In this document: positions 44,257 to 52,926 of the stretch, one piece after another
Layout: the number at the start of each line of letters is the position of its first letter
How positions within the stretch are numbered: position 1 is the stretch's first letter
Assembly: GCA_963746255.1 (NCBI GenBank)
Contig: CAVVAJ010000006.1
Span: forward strand, 1 to 64,000
DNA length: 64,000 bases
From: DAOVXM01 sp963746255
Lineage (GTDB): Bacteria; Chloroflexota; Anaerolineae; Anaerolineales; UBA4823
Direction: 5' to 3'
The notes under the pieces: model-generated
Databases searched by the model: none
Seen by the model: only the letters and a program-made list of their open reading frames with translations
What the model was told of the DNA's origin: nothing
Position numbers and translations under genes: made by a program

Positions 44257-44660
44257 TTCAAGCTCATATCGTCATCCCAGGGGATGTAAAAGCAGAGGTA
44301 ATCGCTGCTGAAGAACCTTTGTCCTTCTGGGGGGGCTACAACCAGGCTACCGGAGAAATCATTGACCGCCGCCACTCATTATCAGGTCAAAATGCTGCCG
44401 GACGCATCCTTGCAGTCCCTTTTACCCGCGGCTCGTCAACAACAACTGCTGTATTATTAGAGGCCGTCCGGGCGAAAACAGCCCCCGCAGCCATCATAAC
44501 CAGCACTCCGGATTCATTTTTTGCATTGGCTTCCATTATCGCAGACGAACTGTACCAATCACCAATCCCGCTGCTGGTAATTGGTCAAGAAGATTTGTTT
44601 AGTTTACAAACTGGCGACAGGTTACACATTACCCCTGACGGCCAAATTATTCGCGAATAA
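44244..44660 (+). CDS. Aconitase X, swivel (small) subunit
   Basis: A 138-residue protein of the DUF126 swivel-domain family. GDVKAEVIAAEEPLSFWGGYN and the active-site loop FTRGSSTTTAVLLEA are the family signatures; the Ser in RGSS helps bind substrate. The overlap with the large-subunit gene indicates translational coupling and a heterodimeric (type II) enzyme. Confidence 0.85.
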   Translation: MADIIQAHIVIPGDVKAEVIAAEEPLSFWGGYNQATGEIIDRRHSLSGQNAAGRILAVPFTRGSSTTTAVLLEAVRAKTAPAAIITSTPDSFFALASIIADELYQSPIPLLVIGQEDLFSLQTGDRLHITPDGQIIRE

Positions 44661-44680
44661 CATATTAATAGTCTCTATCG

Positions 44681-45577
44681 ATGCCCCACACACATTCCCA
44701 CCCACATGATACCGTTAGCAAGATCCGCACTGCATTTCTGCTCAACCTTTTTTTTACCGTTATAGAAATCATCGGCGGATTGCTGACAAACAGCGTCGCC
44801 ATACTATCCGATGCAATTCATGACTTAGGAGATAGTTTATCACTCGGACTAGCCTGGTATCTCGAACGCTATGCGAATAAATCCCAAGACAGAAAGTATT
44901 CGTACGGCTACCGCCGGTTTTCGCTGCTGGCAGCTCTCATCAACACCTTGATTTTAATCATTGGATCGTTGTTCGTCCTATCCAAGGCAGTTCCACGCCT
45001 GTTAAATCCGGAAATGCCGGATGCTAAAGGGATGATATTTTTTGCTTGCGTCGGAATTTTGGTTAACGGTCTAGCAGTATACCGTTTGCGCGGCTCGCAA
45101 TCGCTCAACACTCGTGTAGTTATGTGGCACCTGCTTGAAGACGTTATGGGCTGGGCGGCGGTTTTACTGGTAAGCATCACTCTGCTCTTCTTTGATCTGC
45201 CAAGACTCGATCCACTGCTTTCGATCATCATCACCGGCTATGTGCTGTTTAATGTCATCCGCAATTTACGGAAGACACTCGCACTTTTCCTGCAAGCAGT
45301 ACCAGATCACATTGATGTGGAGGCGATCGAAATCCGTTTGCAGAAAATTGATAATGTCTGCTCCACGCACCACACACACGTCTGGTCCCTGGATGGAGAA
45401 CACCATGTATTAACTACGCACATCGTTGTCGAAGATAACACGGATCGTGAGCAAATTTTATGCATCAAGCAGGAGGTGAAAGAGCTAAGCAATGAGCTTG
45501 ACTTGATGCATACTACGATTGAATTCGAATACGGTGACGAGGTGTGCCGGATGGCACCCGATTACTCCATCAATTAA
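44681..45577 (+). CDS. Cation diffusion facilitator (CzcD-like metal efflux)
   Basis: A 298-residue inner-membrane antiporter. A His-rich N-terminus (HTHSHPHD) precedes six transmembrane helices. The metal-binding residues of TM2 (LSDAIHDLGDSL) and TM5 (WHLLEDVMGW) are present, and a C-terminal cytoplasmic domain contains HHTHVWSLDGEHH. It exports Zn2+ or similar ions using the proton gradient. It starts 20 bases after the aconitase X pair. Confidence 0.9.
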   Translation: MPHTHSHPHDTVSKIRTAFLLNLFFTVIEIIGGLLTNSVAILSDAIHDLGDSLSLGLAWYLERYANKSQDRKYSYGYRRFSLLAALINTLILIIGSLFVLSKAVPRLLNPEMPDAKGMIFFACVGILVNGLAVYRLRGSQSLNTRVVMWHLLEDVMGWAAVLLVSITLLFFDLPRLDPLLSIIITGYVLFNVIRNLRKTLALFLQAVPDHIDVEAIEIRLQKIDNVCSTHHTHVWSLDGEHHVLTTHIVVEDNTDREQILCIKQEVKELSNELDLMHTTIEFEYGDEVCRMAPDYSIN

Positions 45578-45606
45578 TTATCATTGATGATAGAAAGAAT
45601 GTTTTC

Positions 45607-46161
45607 ATGACCAACAATTTTGGCCCAGCCGCGCCGAACGAAAATATTGCCTTCGGTGCATCCATGCCTGGTTTATTCCACCCATCCCCTATCCCAGATG
45701 AGATTGTCACCATCTGGATGCAGGATATGCGTAAGCATGGTATCCAACGCGTATGCTGTCTATTACCATCCGAGCAACTGGCGAACTACCAATCAAACTT
45801 GCTTAATCAATTTGCTGATTTCTTCGGTGCAGCCAATGTCTGCTATGCTCCAATACCGGATTTCCACCTCAGTGACCCACGAACCTTACTAAAAGTCATC
45901 CTGCCTTTCCTAGAATCTTCCGATCGAAACGGCAGCCCGACCGTCGTTCATTGTGCTGGTGGCGTTGGTCGTACCGGGCACATACTGGCAGCTTGGTTGG
46001 TGTACGGACGTAAGTATACACCCCTCAATGCGCTCACGTCGGTAACCAGCACTGCTGCGACTCGCAACCCATATGAAGCAATACACTTCGGAAATGCGAC
46101 CCTCGAACAATTAAAAACCCTGCTGGATGCGGCCGCGAAAATATCGTTAGATTCGTCTTGA
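45607..46161 (+). CDS. Protein-tyrosine/dual-specificity phosphatase-like protein
   Basis: A 184-residue protein. The catalytic loop HCAGGVGRTG provides Cys116 and Arg122 (C-x5-R). I start at the ATG with MTNNFGPAAP because upstream in-frame codons lie inside the CDF gene. Resembles the small cysteine phosphatases that include PTP- and inositol-phosphatase-like members. It sits 30 bases after the CDF gene, possibly same transcript. Confidence 0.8.
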   Translation: MTNNFGPAAPNENIAFGASMPGLFHPSPIPDEIVTIWMQDMRKHGIQRVCCLLPSEQLANYQSNLLNQFADFFGAANVCYAPIPDFHLSDPRTLLKVILPFLESSDRNGSPTVVHCAGGVGRTGHILAAWLVYGRKYTPLNALTSVTSTAATRNPYEAIHFGNATLEQLKTLLDAAAKISLDSS

Positions 46162-46214
46162 CATTAATCGTGTATTTCGATATACTTCTAATTAGTATTT
46201 TCTCTAATTAGAAG
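46158..46214 (+). promoter_or_regulatory. Promoter with overlapping operator for the ArsR-DUF2087 gene
   Basis: TTGACA (46158-46163) and TATACT (46181-46186) are separated by exactly 17 bases, a near-consensus sigma-70 promoter. A perfect 11-base inverted repeat, CTTCTAATTAG at 46185-46195 and CTAATTAGAAG at 46204-46214 with an 8-base spacer, overlaps the -10 box and the start region. It ends 6 bases before the ATG at 46221. This arrangement fits autorepression by the encoded ArsR-type protein. Confidence 0.8.
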
Positions 46215-46220
46215 CGCGAA

Positions 46221-46799
46221 ATGGACGAAACACATCTTGAAACCCTACTCAATTTTTTTAAAGTTCTAGCGAATGAAAACCGCTTGAAGATACTAGGCAT
46301 CCTGTCAACGCGTGAATGCTCAGTAGAGGAACTTGCTGTCCTATTATCTGTCAAAGAACCGACTATCTCACATCACTTAAATCATCTAAAATCTCTAAAC
46401 TTGGTTGATATGAGGGTCATCGGTAATGACCACCTCTACCGGCTAAACGCAAAAGTGCTCCAATCGATGACTAAAGAAGTATTCGTAGAGGAGAAGCTTC
46501 CTTCATTGGCGGAAGATGTAGATTACTCCGCCTATGAGAGGAAAGTCTTCTCTACTTTCCTAGACGGAGAACAGATCAAAGCGATACCAAGTGGATACAA
46601 AAAACGTTTGGTGATCTATAAATGGCTGGCCGATAAATTTGAGTACGACAAGCAGTATCAAGAAGTAGAAGTAAATACTATCATCTCCCAGTATCACCCA
46701 GACTATGCAAGTTTTCGGCGCGATCTAGTGGATCTAGGATTCATCGCACGCAAACGGGGGGTATATTGGCGAACCGAATGGCAAAATCCCCGGTTATAA
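46221..46799 (+). CDS. ArsR-family regulator with DUF2087 domain
   Basis: A 192-residue protein. Residues ~1-85 are a winged helix (FFKVLANENRLKILGILS, SVKEPTISHHLNHLKSLNLV). The recognition helix lies in EPTISHHLNHL. Residues ~100-190 are a DUF2087 domain (FSTFLDGEQIKAIPSGYKKR, ASFRRDLVDLGFIARKRGVY). No metal-binding Cys cluster is visible in the ArsR part, so metal sensing is doubtful. It probably controls itself through the operator just upstream, and maybe the serine hydrolase that follows by 22 bases. Confidence 0.85.
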   Translation: MDETHLETLLNFFKVLANENRLKILGILSTRECSVEELAVLLSVKEPTISHHLNHLKSLNLVDMRVIGNDHLYRLNAKVLQSMTKEVFVEEKLPSLAEDVDYSAYERKVFSTFLDGEQIKAIPSGYKKRLVIYKWLADKFEYDKQYQEVEVNTIISQYHPDYASFRRDLVDLGFIARKRGVYWRTEWQNPRL

Positions 46800-46821
46800 T
46801 CTTTACCATCTATTACGCCGC

Positions 46822-47901
46822 ATGTCACAAGAGAATTTCAGCTCGGAATTAGCTAAAGTCCTATCAGATTGCACTACCAAAGACCTGTTCTCCGGGGCAG
46901 TGCTAATAGCACAATCTGGGCAAACTATCTTCGCGCAGGGGTATGGTTATGCAAATCGCGCTTGGCAAATTCCCAATACAATCCATACTCGATATCGCGT
47001 CGCTTCGCTATCAAAGATGTTCACCGGCCTGGCTGTCTTTCAGCTTATTGAGCGAGAGCTGTTATCCTTTTCCACACCCGTCCTGGAAATATTGGCGTTT
47101 CCCAGTACTAAAATCTCTTCATCAGTCACGATTCAACATCTACTGACCATGACTTCAGGCATAGCCGATTGGTTTGAAGAGTCTGGGGATTGGGAAGCGA
47201 ATTGGCAGCAGCTAATTACCACTTACCCGATCTACCTTTTTCGTGATAACAAAGACTACTTGCCGTTGTTCCTGTACTCCGAGCCGTTATTCCCGGTGGG
47301 TCAGCGCTACCAGTACAACAGTGCTGGGTATATTTTGTTGGGATTAGTTATTGAAAAAATCACTGGTCAATCATACTTCACATATATAACCAACGAGATA
47401 TTCAACCCTTTTGGGATGCAGCAGACCGGGTTTATCGCGCTTGACGATCCTGCTCCAGACATCGCTGAGGGGTATGCAAGAATTGAACAGGAGGGCACGC
47501 CCATTTCTTGGCAGCGCAACATCTACTCCACAACACCACAAGCAGCCGCGGATGGAGGCGCAACCTCCACGCTAACCGATCTGCTTCTCTTTTCGAAAGC
47601 TATCCGAGCAGGTAGTACACTCTCCCCAGAATTGGCAGCAGAATTCCTAACACCCAAAGTTCAGCAGTTCGAAGATACTTTCCGCGAATATTATTGGTAT
47701 TATGGCTATGCAAATATATTTATACTGAACGAAATGCGAAAGGTTATCCGCTGGGGCCATACCGGTGAGGAAGAAGGCGTTAGCTGCCGGTTATTCTATT
47801 TCCCCCAACAAGACGTGGACGCCATCATCCTCGGCAATCAATCCTGGTCCGCAGGCGAGTTGGGCTGGGAAATCCACGACCTCGTGATCAATCTGCTGTA
47901 A
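46822..47901 (+). CDS. Serine hydrolase, beta-lactamase class C / D-Ala-D-Ala carboxypeptidase-like
   Basis: A 359-residue protein with the penicillin-recognising fold. Ser62-x-x-Lys65 is in VASLSKMFTGLAVF, Tyr-x-Asn in YQYNSAGYILLG, and the KTG-equivalent HTG in RWGHTGEEEGVSC. No signal peptide is evident, so it may act in the cytoplasm as an esterase or peptidase rather than a lactamase. Close behind the ArsR-DUF2087 gene. Confidence 0.82.
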   Translation: MSQENFSSELAKVLSDCTTKDLFSGAVLIAQSGQTIFAQGYGYANRAWQIPNTIHTRYRVASLSKMFTGLAVFQLIERELLSFSTPVLEILAFPSTKISSSVTIQHLLTMTSGIADWFEESGDWEANWQQLITTYPIYLFRDNKDYLPLFLYSEPLFPVGQRYQYNSAGYILLGLVIEKITGQSYFTYITNEIFNPFGMQQTGFIALDDPAPDIAEGYARIEQEGTPISWQRNIYSTTPQAAADGGATSTLTDLLLFSKAIRAGSTLSPELAAEFLTPKVQQFEDTFREYYWYYGYANIFILNEMRKVIRWGHTGEEEGVSCRLFYFPQQDVDAIILGNQSWSAGELGWEIHDLVINLL

Positions 47902-47953
47902 GCATTATTTATACTTGCAGCAGACCAAAATCTGACGGATTAAAGGACTAGCC

Positions 47954-48808
47954 ATGGAGAAACGTCGTCTAGGGCGAACTGGCCATATGAGCACTTTAGG
48001 GATCTTTGGTGGGGCAGCTTTCTGGGAAGTATCCCAAGATCAAGCAGACGAGACGATGGAATTGGTGATCAAAGCCGGCATCAACCATCTCGATGTCGCG
48101 CCGCAGTACGGGGTCGCTGAAGAAGTGATCGGACCCTGGCTAGAAATAGATCGTCGGAGATTTTTTCTGGGCTGCAAAACGATGGAAAGATCGCAATCTA
48201 GCGCCTGGCAGGAACTCGAACGTTCACTGCAGCGTTTGCGGGTTGCTGATCTAGATCTCTACCAGCTCCATGCGATCACCACCATGGAAGAATTAGATCA
48301 GGTCACTAGACCTGGTGGAGCGCTTGAAACACTGATTGCCGCCCGCGATCAGGGTATCACACGTTTCCTGGGCATAACGGGGCATGGGTTTGACACGCCC
48401 ACTATCATAAATGAGGCTTTATCCCGCTTTGATTTTGATTGTGTCATGTTCCCACTGAATTTCATCCTTTATAGGAATCCGGTCTACCGTGAGAGCACTG
48501 AACAACTGCTGCGTATCTGCCAGGCGAAAGATATTGGCGTCATGGCGATAAAATCAATCGCTCGTGGAGCATATCCATCGGATATAAAAACTCATACGAC
48601 CTGGTATGAGCCCTTTACTGATCCAAAGACGATCGAAAAGGCAGTAAACTTTACGTTATCGCAACCCATTACAGGCATCTGCTTAGCGGGTGACGTAAGA
48701 TTAACTCCCAAATTAATCAAAGCCTGCCAAAACTATACACCGCTAAACAGGGATGATCAGCAGGAGCTGTTAGATCTTTCAGAACAGTACGAACCATTAT
48801 TTTCATGA
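47954..48808 (+). CDS. Aldo/keto reductase (short form)
   Basis: A 284-residue aldo/keto reductase. Asp and Tyr are in HLDVAPQYGVAEEVIG, Lys in FFLGCKTMER and His in YQLHAITTMEE. The C-terminal ITGICLAGDVRLTPKLIKAC takes the usual cofactor place. It overlaps the GNAT gene by four bases (ATGA), so they are translated together. Substrate unknown. Confidence 0.82.
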   Translation: MEKRRLGRTGHMSTLGIFGGAAFWEVSQDQADETMELVIKAGINHLDVAPQYGVAEEVIGPWLEIDRRRFFLGCKTMERSQSSAWQELERSLQRLRVADLDLYQLHAITTMEELDQVTRPGGALETLIAARDQGITRFLGITGHGFDTPTIINEALSRFDFDCVMFPLNFILYRNPVYRESTEQLLRICQAKDIGVMAIKSIARGAYPSDIKTHTTWYEPFTDPKTIEKAVNFTLSQPITGICLAGDVRLTPKLIKACQNYTPLNRDDQQELLDLSEQYEPLFS

Positions 48809-49563
48809 CCATGGATCCGACAATAATCGAAGCAGCCGGAGCGAATGCTTGGCCTGCCTTGCATCAGCAATACTATGATGGCTGGATGATGCGTTTTTCT
48901 AATGGTTACACGAAACGAGCAAATTCAATCTATATAAACCACCCCTCCACGCTACCTCTAGGTACGAAGCTAGAAGTATGCCGCGGGAGATATGCTGCCC
49001 ATAATTTGCCAACTATTTTCCGTGTTACGACCATCTCCCCCGAACCTGAACTTGATGACTACCTTAAAAACCATTGCTTTCGGGGCGCGAGCCAAACGAA
49101 GGTCATGTCTTGCCCGATAAATCAATCTGCTAACAACAATGCACCAAAGTCAGTAATCAGCTCACTTCCACTTGCTGAGTGGTTATCACTTTTTTACAGT
49201 CTCTCTGAGTACAGCCCAGAGTATTGGCAGACCCACTATGCAATCTTATCCAAGATAGAGAGGCAGGTAGTGTTTCTTGGATTATCCAGCAATGGCAGAG
49301 TGATTGCTTGCGGAATGGGGGTATTGGATGGAGATTATTTCGGTCTGTTCAGTTTGCTCACGGCAGTTAAATATCGCAATCAAGGATTTGGAGCTGAAAT
49401 TTTAGCCGCCCTTATGAATTGGGCATCAGAGAATGGGGCTGCTTTTGCGTATCTGCAGGTTCAAGCAGACAACTCACCTGCTCTCCACCTTTATCAAAAA
49501 TACCAATTCAAACCTGTTTATGAGTATTGGTACCGTATTCAACCAAATATGTCAGCTATTTAA
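48805..49563 (+). CDS. GNAT-family N-acetyltransferase
   Basis: A 252-residue protein with a C-terminal GNAT domain. The acetyl-CoA pyrophosphate loop is VKYRNQGFGAEILAAL and the following block is AYLQVQADNSPALHLYQKYQF. The N-terminal half (GWMMRFSNGYTKRANSIY) is a second, degenerate GNAT-like region seen in the larger members. Coupled to the aldo/keto reductase by a four-base overlap. Confidence 0.85.
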   Translation: MTMDPTIIEAAGANAWPALHQQYYDGWMMRFSNGYTKRANSIYINHPSTLPLGTKLEVCRGRYAAHNLPTIFRVTTISPEPELDDYLKNHCFRGASQTKVMSCPINQSANNNAPKSVISSLPLAEWLSLFYSLSEYSPEYWQTHYAILSKIERQVVFLGLSSNGRVIACGMGVLDGDYFGLFSLLTAVKYRNQGFGAEILAALMNWASENGAAFAYLQVQADNSPALHLYQKYQFKPVYEYWYRIQPNMSAI

Positions 49564-49719
49564 TTCACATATAAGTAATACCCATGGAACATACCAAATG
49601 AGCGCTATAAACATCATATCAATTCCTGGCATATATGGGAAAATAAAAATTACGCGCGTCACAAGCGGAGGTTTCCCACAGAAAACGGCCTAAGAAGAGT
49701 CTGGCTTATATTATGAACT

Positions 49720-49732
49720 TGGCTATGCGCAT
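49720..49732 (+). repeat. Dispersed 13-base repeat TGGCTATGCGCAT, copy 3
   Basis: Identical to 17473-17485 and 26551-26563. It lies between the GNAT gene and the penicillin-acylase pseudogene. The 5' flank is A/T-rich but less like the other two. Confidence 0.6.
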
Positions 49733-49747
49733 GGCTGTAATCGGCAG

Positions 49748-50690
49748 ATGAACATGTGTTTGATGAACCTGATTGGTATAGGTACATCATCCGAACACTT
49801 AACATTCAACGATGACTTGATCGCCGTGATAGCTATATGCGCTGCATCGATCTCGCTGGAAAAGCCCGCCATGGAATCCGCTGAACTTTCGGGGCATTTA
49901 TTGGACTTCCTGCAGTCCTACTGCCAAGGCGTGAACCAGGCTGTATCCGATACCCGCACACCATTTGAGTTCCGCATATTGGGCTAAAACTAGATGCATG
50001 GACACCTTCAGATGTACTGTTGAAGGCTCAGATGATCGGATTTATCGGTTTATCACAATCCCAAGGTGATATCGAGAAATTCATCCTCCAATTGATCCAG
50101 CATGATCTCGCTCCCGGAAAAATTAAGCAGCTTTCCCTGCCATACAAGAAGATATAACTCCAGAGTTAATCGATATCGTGAAACAAATAGACTTTGTGAC
50201 ACCACCCCGCCTAACACTGTCCCTTTGAAAAAATATCTGCCCAATTTCTCGGCCAGCAATAATTAGGTGGTAAGCCCGGAGCGCTCGGCATCCGGTTCAG
50301 CTATACTTTGCGGAGATCCCCACTTACGTTGCAGCTGCCGTCTATTTGGTATCAAGCAGAACTTTCCAGCCCCGATCATTACCTTGTCGGCGCAACCTTG
50401 CCGGGAGTACCTGTAGTCGCTTTAGGCCGCACTCATGATTTAGCATGGTCGGTGACGTACGGCACGGCTGACATCAGCGATTATTTTGTTGAGCAGGTTG
50501 TGAATGGAAAGTACCGCCACGGCGTAGTAGAACCGATGACCTTGCCAATGGCTAGTTACAGTTCCGATCGCACCGACGTTTTTCGAAGTATTACACCGCG
50601 GGAATGGAAGAATTGGAGCATGGAATTTATGACACATTCTCCCTTACTTTAGGATCGCAACCGGAACAAACTCAAGCTGAGTAACGTCTT
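49748..50690 (+). pseudogene. Penicillin acylase family (Ntn-hydrolase) pseudogene
   Basis: Fragments in different frames line up with penicillin amidases. They include FLQSYCQGVNQAV and FEFRILG, then LKLDAWTPSDVLLKAQMIGF, then the nucleophile region SASNN...VVSPERSASG near 50250-50290, then LQLPSIWYQAEL and TLPGVPVVALGRTHDLAWSV. Several frameshifts, an in-frame stop right after the SNN and a large 3' deletion are present. The C-terminal two-thirds is missing. Clearly non-functional. Confidence 0.85.
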
Positions 50691-50769
50691 ATGAACTGAG
50701 CGAGAAATTTCTTGATAAAATCAAGCTCAACAATGATATCAATCGATTACATATTTATAAGGAGTTGAA

Positions 50770-51267
50770 ATGTCTACAAACGACACACAAGATGCCAACT
50801 ACGAATCGCAACCGCTAAAGAGGACAAGCTATTATATTGTTGGCGCAGTAATCGCGATTGCCATTCTACTTGCTGCCAGCTACCTCATCGCCGGAGCCGG
50901 GCAAGATGCTGACCATGGTGAATCCGCAATTGACCTCAACGGATCTGCTTGGGTTCTTCTGTCTTTATCAGGTCAAGAGCTGATACCTGAAACCGATATA
51001 ACCGGAGAATTTTTTGAAGGTAATTTCAGTGGTACCGCAGGTTGTAATAATTATTTCACATCCTACGAAACAGCCGGTGGGACATTAAAATTCGGCCCTG
51101 CAGGCTCTACGATGATGTTCTGTGAGCAGCCGGAGGGAGTCATGGACCAGGAGATTGCATATCTTGCTTCACTCAACCAGGTATCATCTTTCCAGATCGA
51201 AGATGAAGATTTAATTATGCTCGATGATGCGGGTAATTCAGTATTGGTATTCAAATCCAGCCAGTAA
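50770..51267 (+). CDS. Membrane-anchored META-domain protein
   Basis: A 165-residue protein. A transmembrane helix (~20-42, YYIVGAVIAIAILLAASYLI) is followed by one META domain: GSAWVLLSLSGQELIP, FSGTAGCNNYFTSYE, and MMFCEQPEGVMDQEIAYLASL. HslJ and related proteins have this domain, mostly in the periplasm or outside the membrane. AAGGAG precedes the ATG by 7 bases. A strong terminator follows. Confidence 0.85.
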   Translation: MSTNDTQDANYESQPLKRTSYYIVGAVIAIAILLAASYLIAGAGQDADHGESAIDLNGSAWVLLSLSGQELIPETDITGEFFEGNFSGTAGCNNYFTSYETAGGTLKFGPAGSTMMFCEQPEGVMDQEIAYLASLNQVSSFQIEDEDLIMLDDAGNSVLVFKSSQ

Positions 51268-51284
51268 ATATTTAGCCCCATATA

Positions 51285-51326
51285 AGCACTCTAAACAGGC
51301 GGATTTTCCTGCTTGTTTAGAGTGCT
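51285..51326. terminator. Terminator hairpin between META gene and fabF
   Basis: AGCACTCTAAACA and TGTTTAGAGTGCT form a perfect 13-pair stem with a 16-base inner part that can pair partly. It lies between the two convergent genes and could stop transcription from both sides, although the following T run is weak. Confidence 0.7.
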
Positions 51327-51491
51327 GTTTCAATTCACGGTAATCTTTACTTGGAATAATAATCGTATTGCTGACTCGGCGTTCATCTCCCGGTCATCAG
51401 GTCGCAAACCTTTATGAGTTCGATTGAAACCGCGTGCAACTTATTCATCAGCCAGCTCTCTGGATTCCCCCTAATCTCGCGATCTCTATCT

Positions 51492-52742
51492 TTAGCCCTC
51501 ATTGAAGCGCTTGAGCACCAAGCACGCATTTTGACCACCCAGACCGAACGAATTTGACAGTGCCACATCTACTTCGCGGTTAATTGCCTCATTCGGGACA
51601 TAATATAGATCACATTCCGGATCCGGATGCTCATAATTTATTGTTGGTGGAATGATGCCGCTGTTGATCACCATTATACAAACCACCGCTTCCAAAGCCC
51701 CGGTCGCACCCATAGCATGTCCTGTCATTGACTTGGTTGAGCTGATTGGCAGCTCATACGCATGATCCCCAAATACACGCTTGATCGCACTCGTCTCGGT
51801 TGCATCATTCAAAGCTGTAGAAGTACCATGTGGGTTTATGTAACCGATATCAGCAGGGTTAATCTGTGCGTTCTCTAGAGCCCAACGCATAGCTCGTTCT
51901 GGTCCTGATCCTTTGGTGTCCATCGCAATCATGTGGTAGGCATCCGATGAAGATGAGTGTCCAATCACTTCAGCGTAAATTTTTGCTCCCCTCGCCTTAG
52001 CAATTTCCAAGTTTTCGAGGACAAGTACAGCTGCCCCCTCTGCTAATACAAATCCCTGCCGTGTCCGGTCGAATGGTCTTGAAGCTGCCTGCGGATATTC
52101 ATTAAAATCGATAGGCAAAGCTCGCATGGCGCAGAATGCTCCGATGGCATGCTCGTTCACAACTGCCTCAGTTCCACCTGCTAAAACCAAATCGGCGGCT
52201 CCTCTCCAAATGTATTCTGCCCCTTCGCCAACTGCTTGTGTCCCCGCTGCGCACGCTGTTGTCGTTGTATTGTTAGGTCCGAGGCAGCGCAGCTCTTTTG
52301 CAATCTGTGCTGCGGGCATATTTGGCAGACCGGCGGGTAATAGGAATGGGTTGAGACGGCTATAACCCTGATTTTTGATGATTTCAAATGAGCCAGTTAC
52401 ATTTTCGATTCCCGCTATTCCGGTACCCAACATAACCCCGGATCTTTCTGGAATAGGCACTTGCTCACCTAGTCCGGCATCTTGGAGAGCCATTTTTGAT
52501 GTTGCAACAGCTAAATGGGTCGCTCGCGGTGTCCTTCTGATCTCTGTCCGCTCCATATACTCGTGTGGATCAAAATCAGGGATTTCTCCCGCAATCTGGC
52601 AGGGCAAATTGCTTGGGTCAAAATGGGTGATCGTGTTTATCCCTGACCTCCCTGCACATAATCCATCCCAAAAGGATTCGAGGGATACGCCTAATGGGCT
52701 AACTACCCCTATACCTGTAACGACAACACGAATTGGCCTCAT
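51492..52742 (-). CDS. fabF: 3-oxoacyl-[acyl-carrier-protein] synthase II
   Basis: A 416-residue condensing enzyme of fatty-acid elongation. The catalytic Cys is in TTTACAAGTQAVGEGAEYIW, and the His residues are in NPHGTSTALND and STKSMTGHAMGATGALEAV. I start at MRPIRVVVTGIG because AAGGA lies 6 bases before it; an upstream ATG 20 codons earlier gives an untypical basic extension. Length fits FabF (about 410). It is alone here, without the usual acpP or fabG neighbours, and divergent from an SDR gene. Confidence 0.92.
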   Translation of the reverse strand: MRPIRVVVTGIGVVSPLGVSLESFWDGLCAGRSGINTITHFDPSNLPCQIAGEIPDFDPHEYMERTEIRRTPRATHLAVATSKMALQDAGLGEQVPIPERSGVMLGTGIAGIENVTGSFEIIKNQGYSRLNPFLLPAGLPNMPAAQIAKELRCLGPNNTTTTACAAGTQAVGEGAEYIWRGAADLVLAGGTEAVVNEHAIGAFCAMRALPIDFNEYPQAASRPFDRTRQGFVLAEGAAVLVLENLEIAKARGAKIYAEVIGHSSSSDAYHMIAMDTKGSGPERAMRWALENAQINPADIGYINPHGTSTALNDATETSAIKRVFGDHAYELPISSTKSMTGHAMGATGALEAVVCIMVINSGIIPPTINYEHPDPECDLYYVPNEAINREVDVALSNSFGLGGQNACLVLKRFNEG

Positions 52743-52834
52743 TTGATTCCTTCTTCGATTACGATTTTCTGCACCTACGACTCTACTCATGAGCAGGGTC
52801 ATTATACTTTACACAATCTAACATCCTGCGACTG

Positions 52835-52915
52835 TATGACTAGTTAAATTGGAGGTCCGTGTTATGCATATTTATGGCAAGATTGAGGTGATAGAATAAA
52901 TGCAGTCTAGTCATA
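52835..52915. promoter_or_regulatory. Inverted repeats in the fabF-SDR divergent region
   Basis: TATGACTAG at 52835-52843 and its exact reverse complement CTAGTCATA at 52907-52915 are 63 bases apart. The right copy lies just before the GGAGG site of the SDR gene. This may be a pair of operator half-sites for divergent control; chance is possible with 9 bases. Confidence 0.3.
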
Positions 52916-52926
52916 TGGAGGCGTAG

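Noticed and set aside
46822..47901. True beta-lactamase
   Set aside because: No signal peptide is visible and the family is dominated by esterase or peptidase-like members; resistance cannot be claimed.
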